DNA from: Tubiluchus corallicola
Lineage: Eukaryota; Priapulida; Priapulimorpha; Priapulimorphida; Tubiluchidae
Length of the DNA: 64,000 nucleotides
Assembly (NCBI GenBank): GCA_030141605.1
Contig: JAQGDQ010000562.1
Location: 62,001 to 126,000, forward strand
Direction of reading: 5' to 3'
The position numbers and the translations under genes were made by a program. The stretch's first letter is position 1. Each line of letters starts with the position of its first letter. Of the stretch, positions 1 through 12,283 are shown piece by piece. The notes beneath the pieces are model-generated. The model saw only the letters and a program-made list of their open reading frames with translations. It was not told the DNA's origin and did not search any database.

Positions 1-2360
1 AATGATGGATAGTCCTTGACAATTTACAAATGTATTTTTTTACAATAATATTATCATTATTATTAGCTCCATTAATATCACCATTACATTAAACTAAGGA
101 TCTAATGTTTTAAAGAGAGAAATTGTGTAGGGCACATAGTCAGCTAGTCTGTTTACTTAGTAGAAAACAATTATTTGTCCAAGAGGTAATGAAACAGATC
201 AGCTGTCTGTGAAGCGAGAAAAAATAAGAAATGATATTATACCTGAAGCAAATGTTGGAATCGCCTAAAAAGCGGGCTTATTTCACTTCAAAATTATTAA
301 CATCGAAGCCAAATTTAATATTGGCCGTTATACTATAAAATTATAGTTCAAAATAAATTCGTTTTCAATTATTATTATCAAATAAACAAGGATAACGAAC
401 GTTACCAGTACGGTTAACGACTCAATTCGTGACCTGTCGCTACTGTCCTACTTGGGCAACCGATGTATAACACGTACTACTTGGGCTAGCCCATGTACGC
501 CAAATGTCCTACTTTGGCTAGTGTCCTACCTTGCTCCAAACACTGATAAACGTAGCCAAAGTATACAAAAACAAACGAGGGAATCAGCGCAGTAGTTCGC
601 GCAGTTAGTGTCGCCCTAGCGGCAGTTCAGTACGGACTGTTGTTGTCAGGTACGATATAGCGCAAGCTGTGTGTACTGTAGCAGATGAATTGATGAGACT
701 ACCAAAGCAAGACCGGTTAACAGGCGCTCTAAATTGCTCAGCAGTGAGTTGCGAAAACACAAATAAAAATATCTTCTTAAATTTTGCAAGGATGCAGCCA
801 GGTAATTATAATAAAATGTTAATTATAACACAGTTTTGTAACTTTTGTTACAAGTTAAATATTTTGTACACTAAGCAAAGACTGCAAGGCCTACATCTCT
901 CTTTGGTGATTTATAGCAGCTGTTATATTTTTGAATATTATTTAAAGCATGCATAAGGCACTAAGAATAATTAGTAGTTAAAATAAAAACTATTTTAATG
1001 ATGTAAATTCCTGTATTTACACTTGCAAGATCTCAGGAATGCAAGCCGAAAAATTTTACTACACAAATGGCTGTTTAGGTGGAATCATTCTTCAAATGTT
1101 AGATTTTCTATCATTTGTGTTCTTTAATAGAAGGCTTGAGTATCTCAAGCCTCATATCTCAGCCTCATAGCCTCATATAATCATATCTCATGAATATTAA
1201 TAGGCTTATTTACAAAAGAAGTTAAAAAAGTTGATCATAAAGAAAGTTTGCAAATACCTGGCTCATGTAGTATTCTATTTCTGGAGAAATATTTTCTCTA
1301 AAAACATTCCTATTTAATATGTTCTTATCAGGAAATATAACTTGAAGTAATATTAGGCCTGACTTTCCTGTGTAATACCTTTCATAGAAAAAACTCGATT
1401 TTTTCAGAAGAGCAATTAATTTTTCCAGAATAAAACTTAATCTAAGCATCTACATGTTTTGTTAATTCCAAGTTAAAAGATGTTTAAAAAGCATATAATC
1501 ATACATTGGCCTTTGTTATGAGTTGGAGTTGGTTATGAAATCACGTTGAACAAACGGAGATGCATTTATGACATTACTCCTCTTTTTCATTATCAGTGAA
1601 CAAAAATATAACAAAACAAAACATCAGAGCTGTCATCCTAAGCAGCCGACATTACTTCCACCTATATAACAAGGTCAAAATCTAGTTACGGAATCAGGTG
1701 AGAAGCCAACCTGGCACATAAATTCGAATCGGCAGGCGTGTCATAACACTTTATATATCATGTGCAGACGTCACTTATATTTAGCCTATTTTTTTAAGAT
1801 TCAGTTAGGCTTACGTCAAAATAGGAGTTCATTAAATACAGTTTGCTTACATATAAAAAATGTACTTGTATAAGTGTACTAATAAAACACCTGTGGCTAA
1901 ATCCACTGACAAGTCTTGATAAATATTTATTGATGGGCTTAGGTTAATTGATTTTATACAGGCCTAGGTGCTAAGGGCAATCAATTTATATGGTTAAATA
2001 TATAGGTACAGCTTCATAGATTCTTTGTATGTAATAATGCATACATCATACATGTATGCGAGTCTGTGTGCATGGATGTATCAAGACGTTACGACGTCCT
2101 AGGCTGGCAGTTCAGTCTTACTCATCTCTACTACTGTAATGATTATTTATACATGAAGCACCATATGCAATTACCTGTTGTGTGCATGCGTGTGTGTTCG
2201 AATTATTCAAATACAAACCTACAATATAATATATGTGTAACTATATAGATTAATTGCAAGGCACGTAAATGGGTGCAATTTTTAATATGCCAAATTTGTT
2301 GCCTCGCATTGGAGTAAAACGACCAAGAAACAAATGGCAGAACCATCAACAAAAGGAAAA
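1..2360. other. Upstream region without confirmed gene
   Basis: AT-rich sequence with no coding region I can support with a protein family. Around 440-540 there are diverged copies of a TACTTGGGCTA-like word, which may be remnants of a short repeat. One possible minus-strand exon at 1258-1449 is listed separately. Confidence 0.5.
1258..1449 (-). CDS. Possible single exon of an unidentified gene
   Basis: A 64-codon open stretch on the minus strand starts at an ATG that directly follows a TAG acceptor-like site and ends at CAG followed by a GTATTT donor-like site. It is a whole number of codons. The predicted peptide is not low complexity and ends in residues SPEIEYYMSQ. I do not recognise the family and found no convincing partner exon in the 1257 bases downstream. 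If real, it would belong to a gene transcribed off the left edge of the window. A chance ORF in AT-rich DNA is equally possible. Confidence 0.22.
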
Positions 2361-2365
2361 GAAGG

Positions 2366-2498
2366 ATCTCTCTCCCTCCCCCTCTCTCTGTCTCCCTCTC
2401 TCTCTCTTTCCCTCCCTTTTACTGTCTCTCCTCCTCTTCCCCTTTCTTTCTCTTTCTCTCTCTCTCTCTTCTCCTCTCTAAGAGAGAGAGGGAGAGAA
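2366..2498. repeat. TC-rich polypyrimidine tract with GA arm
   Basis: About 110 bases of almost pure CT on the plus strand are followed by AAGAGAGAGAGGGAGAG. The CT and GA arms can pair as a hairpin. The overlapping Leu/Ser/Pro ORFs are artefacts of this composition. Confidence 0.85.
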
Positions 2499-2499
2499 A

Positions 2500-4160
2500 A
2501 ATCAATAAATCAATAAAAAATGCATTACTTTTTTACATAGTAGGCAGCCCATCAAGCAGTCATCTAGCCTCTTTCCTCAGGAAGAACAATAAAATTTTAC
2601 TTACAAGAAACTGAAGAAGTAATTGCAAGTACATAATACAAACTTATTGCTACAATTTTTTTCCTTTTCATTAAATGTTTTCAGTTTTTTTAAACTAATA
2701 ATTGCTTTTAATTGAGATATTCTTCTTTTATTAAAAACGCAAAAGTGATTTTGGCTTGTCGAAATTGCGCGTATGCCAACATTATTGGTGAACTTGAGAA
2801 TATTATTATTACAGTCAATGCGCCGCTCAAAATTTTTTAATCATCCGCCGTTTGATGGCGCCAGCATAGCCGCTAATCGCAAAACCAAATATGTACGGAC
2901 AAAAAGCTTTTCGCCGTCTATACACTTTGACGTAGCGCGGAATACGGGAAATCATTTGTCAATAGTCAACATGCATTTGTTGTAGTCGAAAATATCCCGT
3001 ATTACCGCTTTGTCGAAAAATGACACCCCAAAACTCTTAGAATTTAAAATTACGACAGAAAGTCCGGCCAAATTCCACCATGTTTATTTACAGCGTACTC
3101 AGGCATTGTGTTATATGGCGCGGGTGAATCATAAATCTTGAACGACGCGAAGAGTTAACTCAAGAGTAAGCAGCTGGCTATTTTTATCGATAAATAATTA
3201 TATTTCAGCAGTCAGCACTATAGTATTACTAGTTAATAGTATTACTTTAGTTTAGTAAGACCATCCAATGAAGTTCCACGATCCGTTCCAGCCTGAGTGG
3301 ATTCTAAAGTTTTTCGAATTCAGTTTATCGTAAACCAACACATCTGACCGTTGTGCCATATCCCACTGACCTTACTTCCTGAGCATACCATGACAGCTGT
3401 CGCTAGGTTGCGCTTCCACTTGAGAGACAACTTTAGAGAGATAACATAAATGTAAAACGCGAGAGAGAAAACGTGTGGTAAAACGATTAAAGGGGTTTAA
3501 CAAGAGTGACAGCTATGGGCAAAAGCCTACTTATACTAGGCTTCCCCGTGTCGACCTATGGTAATTTACGGAAATCTAAAATCTTCATAAGCTCCATTTC
3601 TACAGTGTTATGAAAATATTGAACCATAAAGAATATGAAGATGTGTTATTATCTATTACAGAAATTGATTAATTAGGCCCATACGGCTCAAGAATTGGTG
3701 TTCTGATTTAGCACTTTTTATTTCTGTGCAGTTTATTCTATAGGAGGGGCCTAGTGAACGTTAAATGATGTCTGGCTGTGTTTGTTCTGCAGTATCGCAC
3801 TTTAAATTCCTTTGACCTAGTGCTGTGAAATTTAACGTTTAATTGAAATGGATTATTGAAAAAGATTGAATGTAGTTATTTAACTGTTTTATACATACAC
3901 CCATATATATATATATATATATATATAGGCTATAATTAACTAAACCGTCAACTAATAATATTTTACATTCTTTAAAATGGGTATTATCTATATGTGCCCT
4001 TCTAATTTGTTTGTAAAGAATGCGCAAAAAACTCCACTTTGCTAGCCAATCACATTTCCTTTAATTGTGAAAAATTATTTTGTATAGTTTTTTATGTAGT
4101 TGCTCATCAGAGCTGTATTACTGCACTTTATGTTACTTTCAGTTTAGTACATAGCTGAAC
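2500..4160. other. Non-coding stretch
   Basis: No gene recognised. It holds a perfect (TA)n run at about 3903-3927 and a 10-base palindrome, GACAGCTGTC, near 3390. ORFs here are short and unlike known proteins. Confidence 0.5.
3903..3927. repeat. (TA)n microsatellite
   Basis: Uninterrupted TA dinucleotide run of about 12 units. Confidence 0.9.
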
Positions 4161-4795
4161 ATACAGTAATGCATTTATCTCATTCTGGATATACAGTAAT
4201 GCATTTATCTCATTCTGGGTATACAGCAATGCATTTATCTCATTCTGGATATACTGTGATGCATTTATCTCATTCTGGATATACAGTAATGCATTTATCT
4301 CATTCTGGATGTACAGTAATGCATTTATCTCATTCTGGATGTACAGTAATGCATTTATCTCATTCTGGATGTACAGTAATGCATTTATCTCATTCTGGAT
4401 ATACAGTAATGCATTTATCTCATTCTGGATATACAGTAATGCATTTATATCATTCTGGATATACAGTAATGCATTTATCTCATTCTGGATATACAGTAAT
4501 GCATTTATCTCATTCTGGATATACAGTAATGCATTTATCTCCTTCTGGGTATACAGTAATGCATCTATCTCATTCTGGATGTACAGTACTGCATCTATCT
4601 CATTCTGGATGTACAGTAATGCATTTATCTCATTCTGGATATACAGTAATGCATTTATCTCATTCTGGATATACAGTAATGCATCTATCTCATTCTGGAT
4701 ATACAGTAATGCATCTATCTCATTCTGGATATACAGTAATGCATCTATCTCATTCTGGATATACAGTAATGCATCTATCTCATTCTGGATGCACA
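4161..4795. repeat. 30-bp minisatellite, about 21 copies
   Basis: Head-to-tail 30-base units built from ACAGTAATGCATTTATCT and CATTCTGGATAT, with point variants only (for example GCATCTATCT in the distal units). Because the unit is a multiple of three, several frames stay open on both strands and give repetitive ORFs of up to 259 codons. These are by-products of the repeat and not a supported gene. Confidence 0.95.
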
Positions 4796-5061
4796 ATAAG
4801 TATCGTTTAAGCTTGAAAAAACTGATTGTAACTTCTAAGTTTGTACATTTGTTGCATAAACCTTGAAATGGTAATTTATGAAGAGTGTAACAACAAGATG
4901 AACACATAAAATTGCTTGTAGCAGCTTTATCAGTTACAGAGTTTATAACTTCACATTGCCGTCCTTCATATACAGCAGCAGAGAAAGTTCTTTGTCTTGC
5001 TGATATTGTGCAACAAACTGAGAAATACTACAAAACACTAGATTTGTTTTTCAGCAGTTTT

Positions 5062-5356
5062 TATGATTTCTGTATCTTGACCATTACTGTAGGACCAGTG
5101 TATCAGTTTTTGTGATTTCTGTATCTTGACCATTACTGTAGGACCACTGTATCAGTTTTTATGATTTCTGTATCTTGACCACTACTGTAGGACCACTGTA
5201 TCAGTTTTTGTGATTTCTGTGTCTTGACCATTACTGTAGGACCACCGTATCAGGTTTTATGATTTCTATATCTTGCCCATTACTGTAGGACCACTGTATC
5301 AGTTCTGATGATTTCTGTATCTTGACCATTACTGTAGGACCACTGTATCGGTTTTT
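5062..5356. repeat. 49-bp minisatellite, six copies
   Basis: The phrase TGATTTCTGTATCTTGACC recurs at exact 49-base steps (starts 5064, 5113, 5162, 5211, 5260, 5309), each followed by ATTACTGTAGGACC with few changes. There are no spacers between units. It lies only about 270 bases after the 30-bp minisatellite. Confidence 0.93.
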
Positions 5357-5359
5357 CTT

Positions 5360-7309
5360 TTTTGCAATTTGTGCAAATTTTGCACTTCAAAAATGTCGAA
5401 ATTACCAATGAAAACAATATGCCGCACACCAATCTGTGATATTCATTAATGCAGAAGTTTAGCCGTTGATGCTTCGTTGGTTTTTTGTGATCAATTTTCA
5501 GTTACTGTTTATTGGACCTACTTCAAGAATTGTACCGGAGGGGTCGATCTTTTTACTCGTTGTTGTCATTATCGCCGTTGTTGTCTTTACATTGTGGCCA
5601 GGATTTTGTTTAGGACTGCTTAAAACTTGTATTCTTTGCATATAGTATTATTACTAAAAGAGAGACTACTACTTCATGATGCCCAAAGTCAAAAAATTCA
5701 TGTTTGAGTAGCTTTATTACATTTTATCTGTAAAAAAATCATAACAAAATATAACAAACTAATTTGAGCCCAAGAAGAAACAAGGAAATTAATAATAAAG
5801 TGAGACTGAACAATCAAAATAAACTTACATCATGGCTCTACTACTCTTGACAAATAAATGGTTTAACTGAGACAAAACAACAACAACTCTCTTAGCCAAG
5901 GACAGACTGCCAACTAACCAGGTAAACTAGCTCTGTCAGTAGAGCATGACAGAAAGAAGCCAAGTCAAGACATACATACATGAATGCAGTTAAAAAGGAC
6001 AGTATAGGGGGTTTACAGAATGAAAGAACACTGAAGTACAACCTAAAATCCTTCACAAAAATAATATCAGAGGTTTGGGAAAATGTGAATGAATTTAATT
6101 GCATAGAGCTGAATACAACCCAATCCATCAATACGTTGTGCCAGCAAGCCAGAGCAGGATACTTTTAGAAGTCTTAGCAACATGATTATTGATCATGCTC
6201 CTCCTCCACTTGGAATTTGTACAACGGCCGATATTGATTTAATCATTTACCTGTGGAATGCTTACCTAGGTAACTCACTTGCTGAGTAATTAATGATGTT
6301 TGCTGTGCAGTGTGTTAGTTGTGGCTGATAATCAAATTTAAGATTTTTTTGAGTTTGTGGTTAACAACTAAAAATAACAAATACTGTTACTGGCGTCATC
6401 AGCTGTTTTTATGTGTGAATGTGTGCTTATAGGAGCTGGCTAATAAAGACAGTTTATCTCTTACTGACCGCTACTTACTGCTGTTAAAGTAAGATGCTAC
6501 AAATTGAGATTTAAACATTGAAAAGGTTCATGCTGTTTTTATTGATTTTAGTTACCAGTAGTTAATGACAACGATTCAAGGAGTGCAGAAGTTTGTTTGT
6601 GAAAACAATTCAATGTAAATGAGTTTCTTATGATAGTGTTTTGTATAAAGTTAAAGACAAATATATGAAAAACTGGATTTTAAACACTTTTTCTAACTAG
6701 TCTGTAAATTCAATAGTTTGCTTTTAGAATACGGAGTTCTGTTTGCTTTTAATTAGTGTTCTAAGTAAGCGTGCTCAGGGGGTATAAACCTGTTCTAAAA
6801 TTAGGGGGAGCAAGCATATAAAATAGGCACCGTGATAGGCGAAACAGTTATATGTTTGTCTATGCCACAACAGACAGTATCATTGTGTCATAATAATTAG
6901 ATTTGCGGCTATTTGATCCATTGGGACAACATGTTAACCTTGACAAATGAGTTGTGTAAATGCGCACTCATTTCAGAAACACGGGAGGAAGGTTCATCAA
7001 ATAAAGTAATGACTTCAGAAAACTCTTCCAAGGCCATACCATTAAAAAAATAACGATTCGACTTTTATTGCACAAGTGAACTGAAAGAGTTAAAGAAATT
7101 ATTTAAAAGGTGCCAATTTTGAAAAATGCACATTGTGAGACCACTTGCTCTCTTTGCTTCTCTTTTAGCTACGTCACTGGATGTGCTGCGTCAGTGGCAA
7201 AAACTTAGACTCTAATAACACCTGGGAACACTTATTGTACGCTTTGATAAACTGTAATGCCTTATGTGTTTATTGCTTCCTTTACACTTCTGTGTTTTTT
7301 TGCTTTCAG
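5360..7309. other. Region upstream of the NEK gene
   Basis: AT-rich, with no recognised coding sequence. It presumably contains the NEK promoter and either a 5'UTR intron or an outron, because the first coding exon begins at an acceptor site. A degraded hAT-like right end (reverse complement begins CAGTGACGTAGCTA) lies near 7169-7181. A convincing left partner was not found. Confidence 0.4.
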
Positions 7310-7328
7310 AAAATCAGAAAACGAGTTC
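7291..7328 (+). promoter_or_regulatory. Splice acceptor and 19-nt 5'UTR of NEK
   Basis: A strong polypyrimidine tract ends in TTTGCTTTCAG at 7309, and the start codon follows 19 bases later. This is either a conventional 5'UTR intron acceptor or a trans-splice acceptor. Confidence 0.75.
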
Positions 7329-10300
7329 ATGATGCAACCAGCAGCAATGGATATTGACCCCAGCATGATGTCACAGAATGATCCACGATACGAATGTTTA
7401 GCTAATTTTGAAATTGAGAAGAAGATTGGTAAAGGTCAATTCAGTGTCGTCTATCGTTCTCGATGTAAGAGTGATGGTACAATTGTGGCTTTAAAGAAAG
7501 TACAGGTAGGTTTCAAATACACCTGGCATTCTCACTTGTTTATGTCTATTGCCCTATGCAGCTTTAAATAAATTTTGACTCTATTTTGTCGCTGTCTGGT
7601 ATTTCCAAGTTTACCAGAGAGCAATGAAATAGTTTTAACTTCAAAAAAGAAATGCATGCATCTAAAATGTTGAAATTCATCACTAAAGAGCAAGTTTTGT
7701 GATACAAACCATACATCATAACAACTAGATTATTTTTACATAGAATTTGACTACTTTTAATCTGAAAAGACTGAATAGTGCTAGTTTACTGGGTTAGACT
7801 TAAAGTTTCAAAGTCCCCCAATTGCTTAGATGGTACTTCGCTTGAGGCATTTCACCTAGAGAAATTGTCAGAGTTGGTGTCTTTTCATTTTCTTTGAGTT
7901 TAATTCAAATGGCTGTGACACATTTGTGAAACCAATAATCACGCCAAAATGCATAGGTGACTGGTACTGATACTTCTCCAGTAATATCAAAACGTAAATC
8001 ATAAAATACAATTTCTGATAATACTAAATACGCCAGTAATACATTTTTTCCAAGATTTTTGAGATGATGGATGCAAAAGCGAGGCAGGACTGTATCAAGG
8101 AGATTGATTTGCTGAAGCAGCTCAATCATCAGAACGTGATACGATACCTGGCTTCTTTTATTGAGGATAACGAGTTGAACATTGTACTGGAACTAGCTGA
8201 TGCTGGAGACCTGTCTAGAATGATAAAGGTAACGTTGCTGAGTTTCCTCTTGCATTGTATATTAAGTCAGACAGTTGCGTACAAAATTAGACTGTATATT
8301 GATTGCTGAAAGAAGTTGCCATGGAGATTATGATGCTGTTGCTTTTTTATAGAAGTAAGTAATACAGTATGTTCTGAGACCAGTCAGTGATTGATTTCTT
8401 TCTTGCAAAAAGTTTTGAAAATGTGTCATTTTGCTATATGACTAGTCAGCAATTGCACACACGCACGCACGCACACACACACATTAATTAGTAACAGTAA
8501 AATACAAACTTGCATAATATCATTTATCAGGTTGATACCTGACTAATCCAAGAACTTGAAAACGCTATCAATCTAGTGATCTTGGACGTCCAATCAGTGG
8601 GGCAAGACCAGATCAGTGGTTTTCAACTTGATTTCTTTCATCTTTGCTATTGACATTTTGGTTAACAATTTATAGTGTTCCAGAAGCCAGCTAGTGTCAG
8701 AAAGTATCTGTGTGTTTTATTTCTGTTCTCTAGCATTTCAAGAAACAGAAACGGCTAATTCCTGAAAGAACAATATGGAAGTATTTTGTGCAACTTTGTA
8801 GTGCACTGGACCATATGCATTCCAGGAGAGTCATGCACAGAGGTCACTTCCTTTCTACATTCTTTAAATCACAATTTTATAAAGTAATCTTTTAATACAA
8901 GTAAATCTTTTTTACATTTTTAAAGCATCATTGGAGTTCCGTATTTTCACGTGTTTGTTTAATGAACTGCAATAAAATGAAAAATTCTAAACATTAATTG
9001 CTTCTTTAAATGAGTTCCCTGCTCTGAGTTCCCAGATCAGACCTGCTCTGTGTTAACAAGACTGCTTAATGTATAAATGTTTTCTACAGATATAAAACCT
9101 GCGAATGTGTTCATAACTGCAACTGGTATAGTCAAACTAGGAGACCTTGGTCTAGGAAGATTCTTTAGTTCAAAAACTACAGCAGCGCACTCACTAGGTA
9201 ACTACTGTTAAATATTTTATCATCTCTTGGTAAGCTTAGGCACTGTTTCATATCTGCTCATCGAGAGAGGGTTGGTTTCAGCGTATTAGTTTTACTGTAA
9301 TAAATAAATATCATCATTTCACATTCAATTTGCAAGGCTGTTATAAAAACTTGTAATTAAGTTAAAAAGTTTACCTTTTTTATTGATATGTAATGAAATT
9401 TTTCTAAGTAATGTCCATATTTTAAATAAGTGTATTAAAGCCCGAGAGAAACTCCACAAGACTTGGACAGTTAGCATTACTCAGCATTTCTGCTTTACAA
9501 AATTTCACCAAACTCAGATATTTGTGAATTTGTGTACGAGGTCTTTAATCCCTCCAATCAGTTATTTCAATTGCGAGTTTAATTCAGTTTTTATATTTGT
9601 TTATATTTATAACTATGAGAATAATGCTTATTATATGTTTGTTTGTGTGAAGACAGTGTACAGTACATGAAGGTGCCAGCTTTTAGGAATTAACATGTTG
9701 TTTATTAGCACAAACAATCATTTCGACATCAACTCAGTTCTCAGAACATCTTTCTAAGTTATTTCTAGTTGTTTTTTGACAATTTGAATTTCACTCTCAT
9801 GATTGTGGAATGATGTAATTTATTTTATGCTTTGGTTAGTAGTGTGATAATTGTACTGATCATTTGTTTTTCGCTTAATTTATAGCATTGGAAGTGGCAG
9901 TTGCTGTCCAAATGATCGTCCGCGCTAATAAACAACATGTAAACAGTGTACAGTACTTTGATCAGATTTCAGTTACAGACCAATAACTTATGATCATATC
10001 ATTACCATGCATCCTGGATTGCTTTAAAGCTCTTTCAGTTCATCTAATAATTTGCCTATACTTGAAATCTTCTAAATATTCTGATGCTAATTTAATCAGT
10101 GTTTGTTTAGCTATTTTAGAATGATATGGTTAGACGAAAAATATATTTTTTTCAGTTGGAACTCCATACTATATGTCGCCTGAGAGAATACATGAAAACG
10201 GTTACAATTTCAAGTCAGACATTTGGTCACTGGGTTGTTTGCTATACGAGGTGAGTGTTGTTTGTAATTTATTAGTCCAATGTTCGGTGAGAAGGATTTG

Positions 10301-12283
10301 TCTTCAGTTGTGTTTAATGGGACGGGATTTGTCATACAGCTCTAAACTTGGACATATTATATTCAGTAGTGTTAGAGAGGCTATACTAGAGACACTAGCT
10401 AATATAACTATAGCTAGATGACTATAGAAAAATAAAAACAGTGTCCCATAGCTACATACGTACATTGTTATAAAAAAAGATTTTAGATAAGCCATAATTT
10501 AACAAGTAACGGGTCCAAATATGTTTAGCCTAAAACGGCAGCATCAGACTATAATTATATCAGCGTAAAAAGAAATTTAGCTTAAATGATAGGTTTGGTT
10601 TTTCATCTAACCAAAATACAGTGCATTCAATGCAGTTTTTTCTATTTCACCAGATATTAGGAAGCTTAGAGATGCATTAAACACATTAACATTAAACACG
10701 TTAAACATTACTAATACAGAGCTCTGTAATTGCTGCTTAGACACTCACACATGTAAACACGTATTCACTTGTGTGCTCACACCCTATCTGACTCATTCAT
10801 CTGTTCTAGTACTTATCTCTCCCATACACTAACCCACTCGTCCAATCTCTCATCATTCATTCTGTGGTTCACTCCTGCCGCTTAGCTAGATGCCTACTCA
10901 CTGCTTTGGTGGCTTACTAAGTTAATATTGGGTTTTAAAACAAAAAAACTGTTAAAAACTTTTAAAAACTGCTGCAAATTCAAAAATGTTGTTTCACAAT
11001 TTGTTGGAAGCTTTAAGATGTGCATTTTTCTTCCCTATGAATTGCCTTGTATTTTTTCAGCAACTGGAGTTTCTGCTAGTAGTTATAATGAATTGGTCCA
11101 TTAAATTTCACTTTGTGTACACTTCAGAACTTACTTTTTATTTTTATTCATAGATGGCAGCACTGCAGTCACCATTTTATGGAGACAAAATGAATTTATA
11201 TTCATTATGTAAAAAAATAGAGAACTGTGATTACCCTCCATTGCCATCGGATCACTATTCTGATGAGGTAAAGAGTTTAAAGTAAATATTTGCTTTGTGT
11301 GTGTTTTTTTATGAACAAGTAACAGTTCAAAATTTGAGTTGACTTGAAGCCACGCTCCCATAACTCATGCCACATTAATTAATCATGCAGTTTTAATTAA
11401 ACAGATTTGGGCTTTTTAGCAGTAGTTGACTTAATTTAATTTGCACTTGCTTTTACCTACTGTACGAATGTGTTTTCAACTCTGTTATTGACAAAAACTA
11501 TTACTCAAATACAGTGCTGATTTATTAACAGGCATAGTAGTCCATTGGCTTAAGGACCACGGGTAGCTGTGTGCCCACTGAAACTAATTTGCTGTGCATT
11601 GTGCCAGCATATAACCTTGTTTCAAGCATACACCGGATATTTCATTTTGTAATATTATCAAAACCACAAGTGCTCCTGTGCAATAAGTACAGGGCCAAAT
11701 TTGGGGGCCCACTGATGAGTTTAGCCTAGGACCCACAGGTAGGTAAATCAGACACTGCTCAGCTACTCAAAACTTAGTAGTAATAATTTTATAATCACTT
11801 ATGGAGCAGCTTGATTTTTCAATTACCTTCATGTTTTTTATTGACTTATTCCCAATTTAGCAAGTTCTCATTAAGTATTATAATTATAATAGTGATCTTC
11901 TAATAAAAATTTATTGTATGAAAAATTTTAAAAGCTGTCAACTCATTGTACATATCAATTTAAAATTGTTGATTACTGCATGGTACATCAGATACAGTTG
12001 ACATGTAAGATGTGCATAAAATGATTCCTCAAAATTTATATCAGATAAACAGAGATGTAAGCAGAGGTGTAATGTTTTTATAATCAAATCTAATTCTTTT
12101 ATTCATCAGTTTTTTCAAAACGAGTTCTTGTCAGTTATTTGTTTTTCTCTCTTGTAGCTGAGACATCTAGTCAATGCCTGTATAAATCCAGATCCGGAGC
12201 AACGACCGGATGTATCCTACGTGTATGATATTGCAAAGAACATGCACGCTGGAGGTGGCGCCACTGCTGGTGACTGTCAGTGA
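7329..12283 (+). CDS. NEK7: NEK6/NEK7-type serine/threonine kinase
   Basis: NIMA-related kinase that in animals acts downstream of NEK9 in spindle assembly and cytokinesis. NEK7 also licenses NLRP3 in vertebrates. Seven coding exons: 7329-7505, 8055-8228, 8734-8842, 9090-9197, 10156-10250, 11154-11267, 12158-12283. All have GT-AG borders and give 300 aa; human NEK7 has 302. Visible features are a short N-terminal tail, glycine loop GKGQFS (34-39), catalytic Lys56 in ALKK, HRD loop MHRDIKPAN, DLG in place of DFG, and activation-segment residues [15 protein letters not shown] that include the NEK7 Ser195 equivalent. Tyr90 matches the autoinhibitory Tyr97 of NEK7. The start was chosen as the first ATG in the exon after the acceptor at 7309; a second ATG follows directly. 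The protein is almost collinear with vertebrate NEK6/7. Which of the two it corresponds to cannot be decided, and it probably predates their split. Confidence 0.94.
8455..8483. repeat. (CA/CG)n microsatellite
   Basis: CACACGCACGCACGCACACA-type run in NEK intron 2. Confidence 0.85.
11512..11757. mobile_element. hAT-like MITE in NEK intron 6
   Basis: The left end CAGTGCTGATTTA and the right end (reverse complement CAGTGTCTGATTTA) form terminal inverted repeats around a 246-base insert with no coding capacity. The flanking octamers CTCAAATA and CTCAGCTA match at 6 of 8 positions, fitting an old 8-bp target-site duplication. Terminal CAGTG and an 8-bp duplication are typical of the hAT superfamily. 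Confidence 0.6.

Noticed and set aside
669-956. 95-codon ORF at the left of the window
   Set aside because: Starts at a non-ATG codon, has no recognisable motif and no clear splice partner.
4128-4907. Long repetitive ORFs of 185-259 codons on both strands
   Set aside because: They are generated by a 30-bp tandem repeat whose length is a multiple of three; open frames on both strands at once argue against coding.
6769-7181. hAT element with CAGGGGG left end and CACTG right end
   Set aside because: Right end looks genuine, but the proposed inverted repeats hardly match and the flanking octamers agree at only 5 of 8 positions.
7257-7328. Upstream in-frame ATG for NEK (7257)
   Set aside because: It would translate the polypyrimidine tract of the acceptor into a hydrophobic stretch unlike NEK6/7 N-termini; the acceptor at 7309 explains it better.
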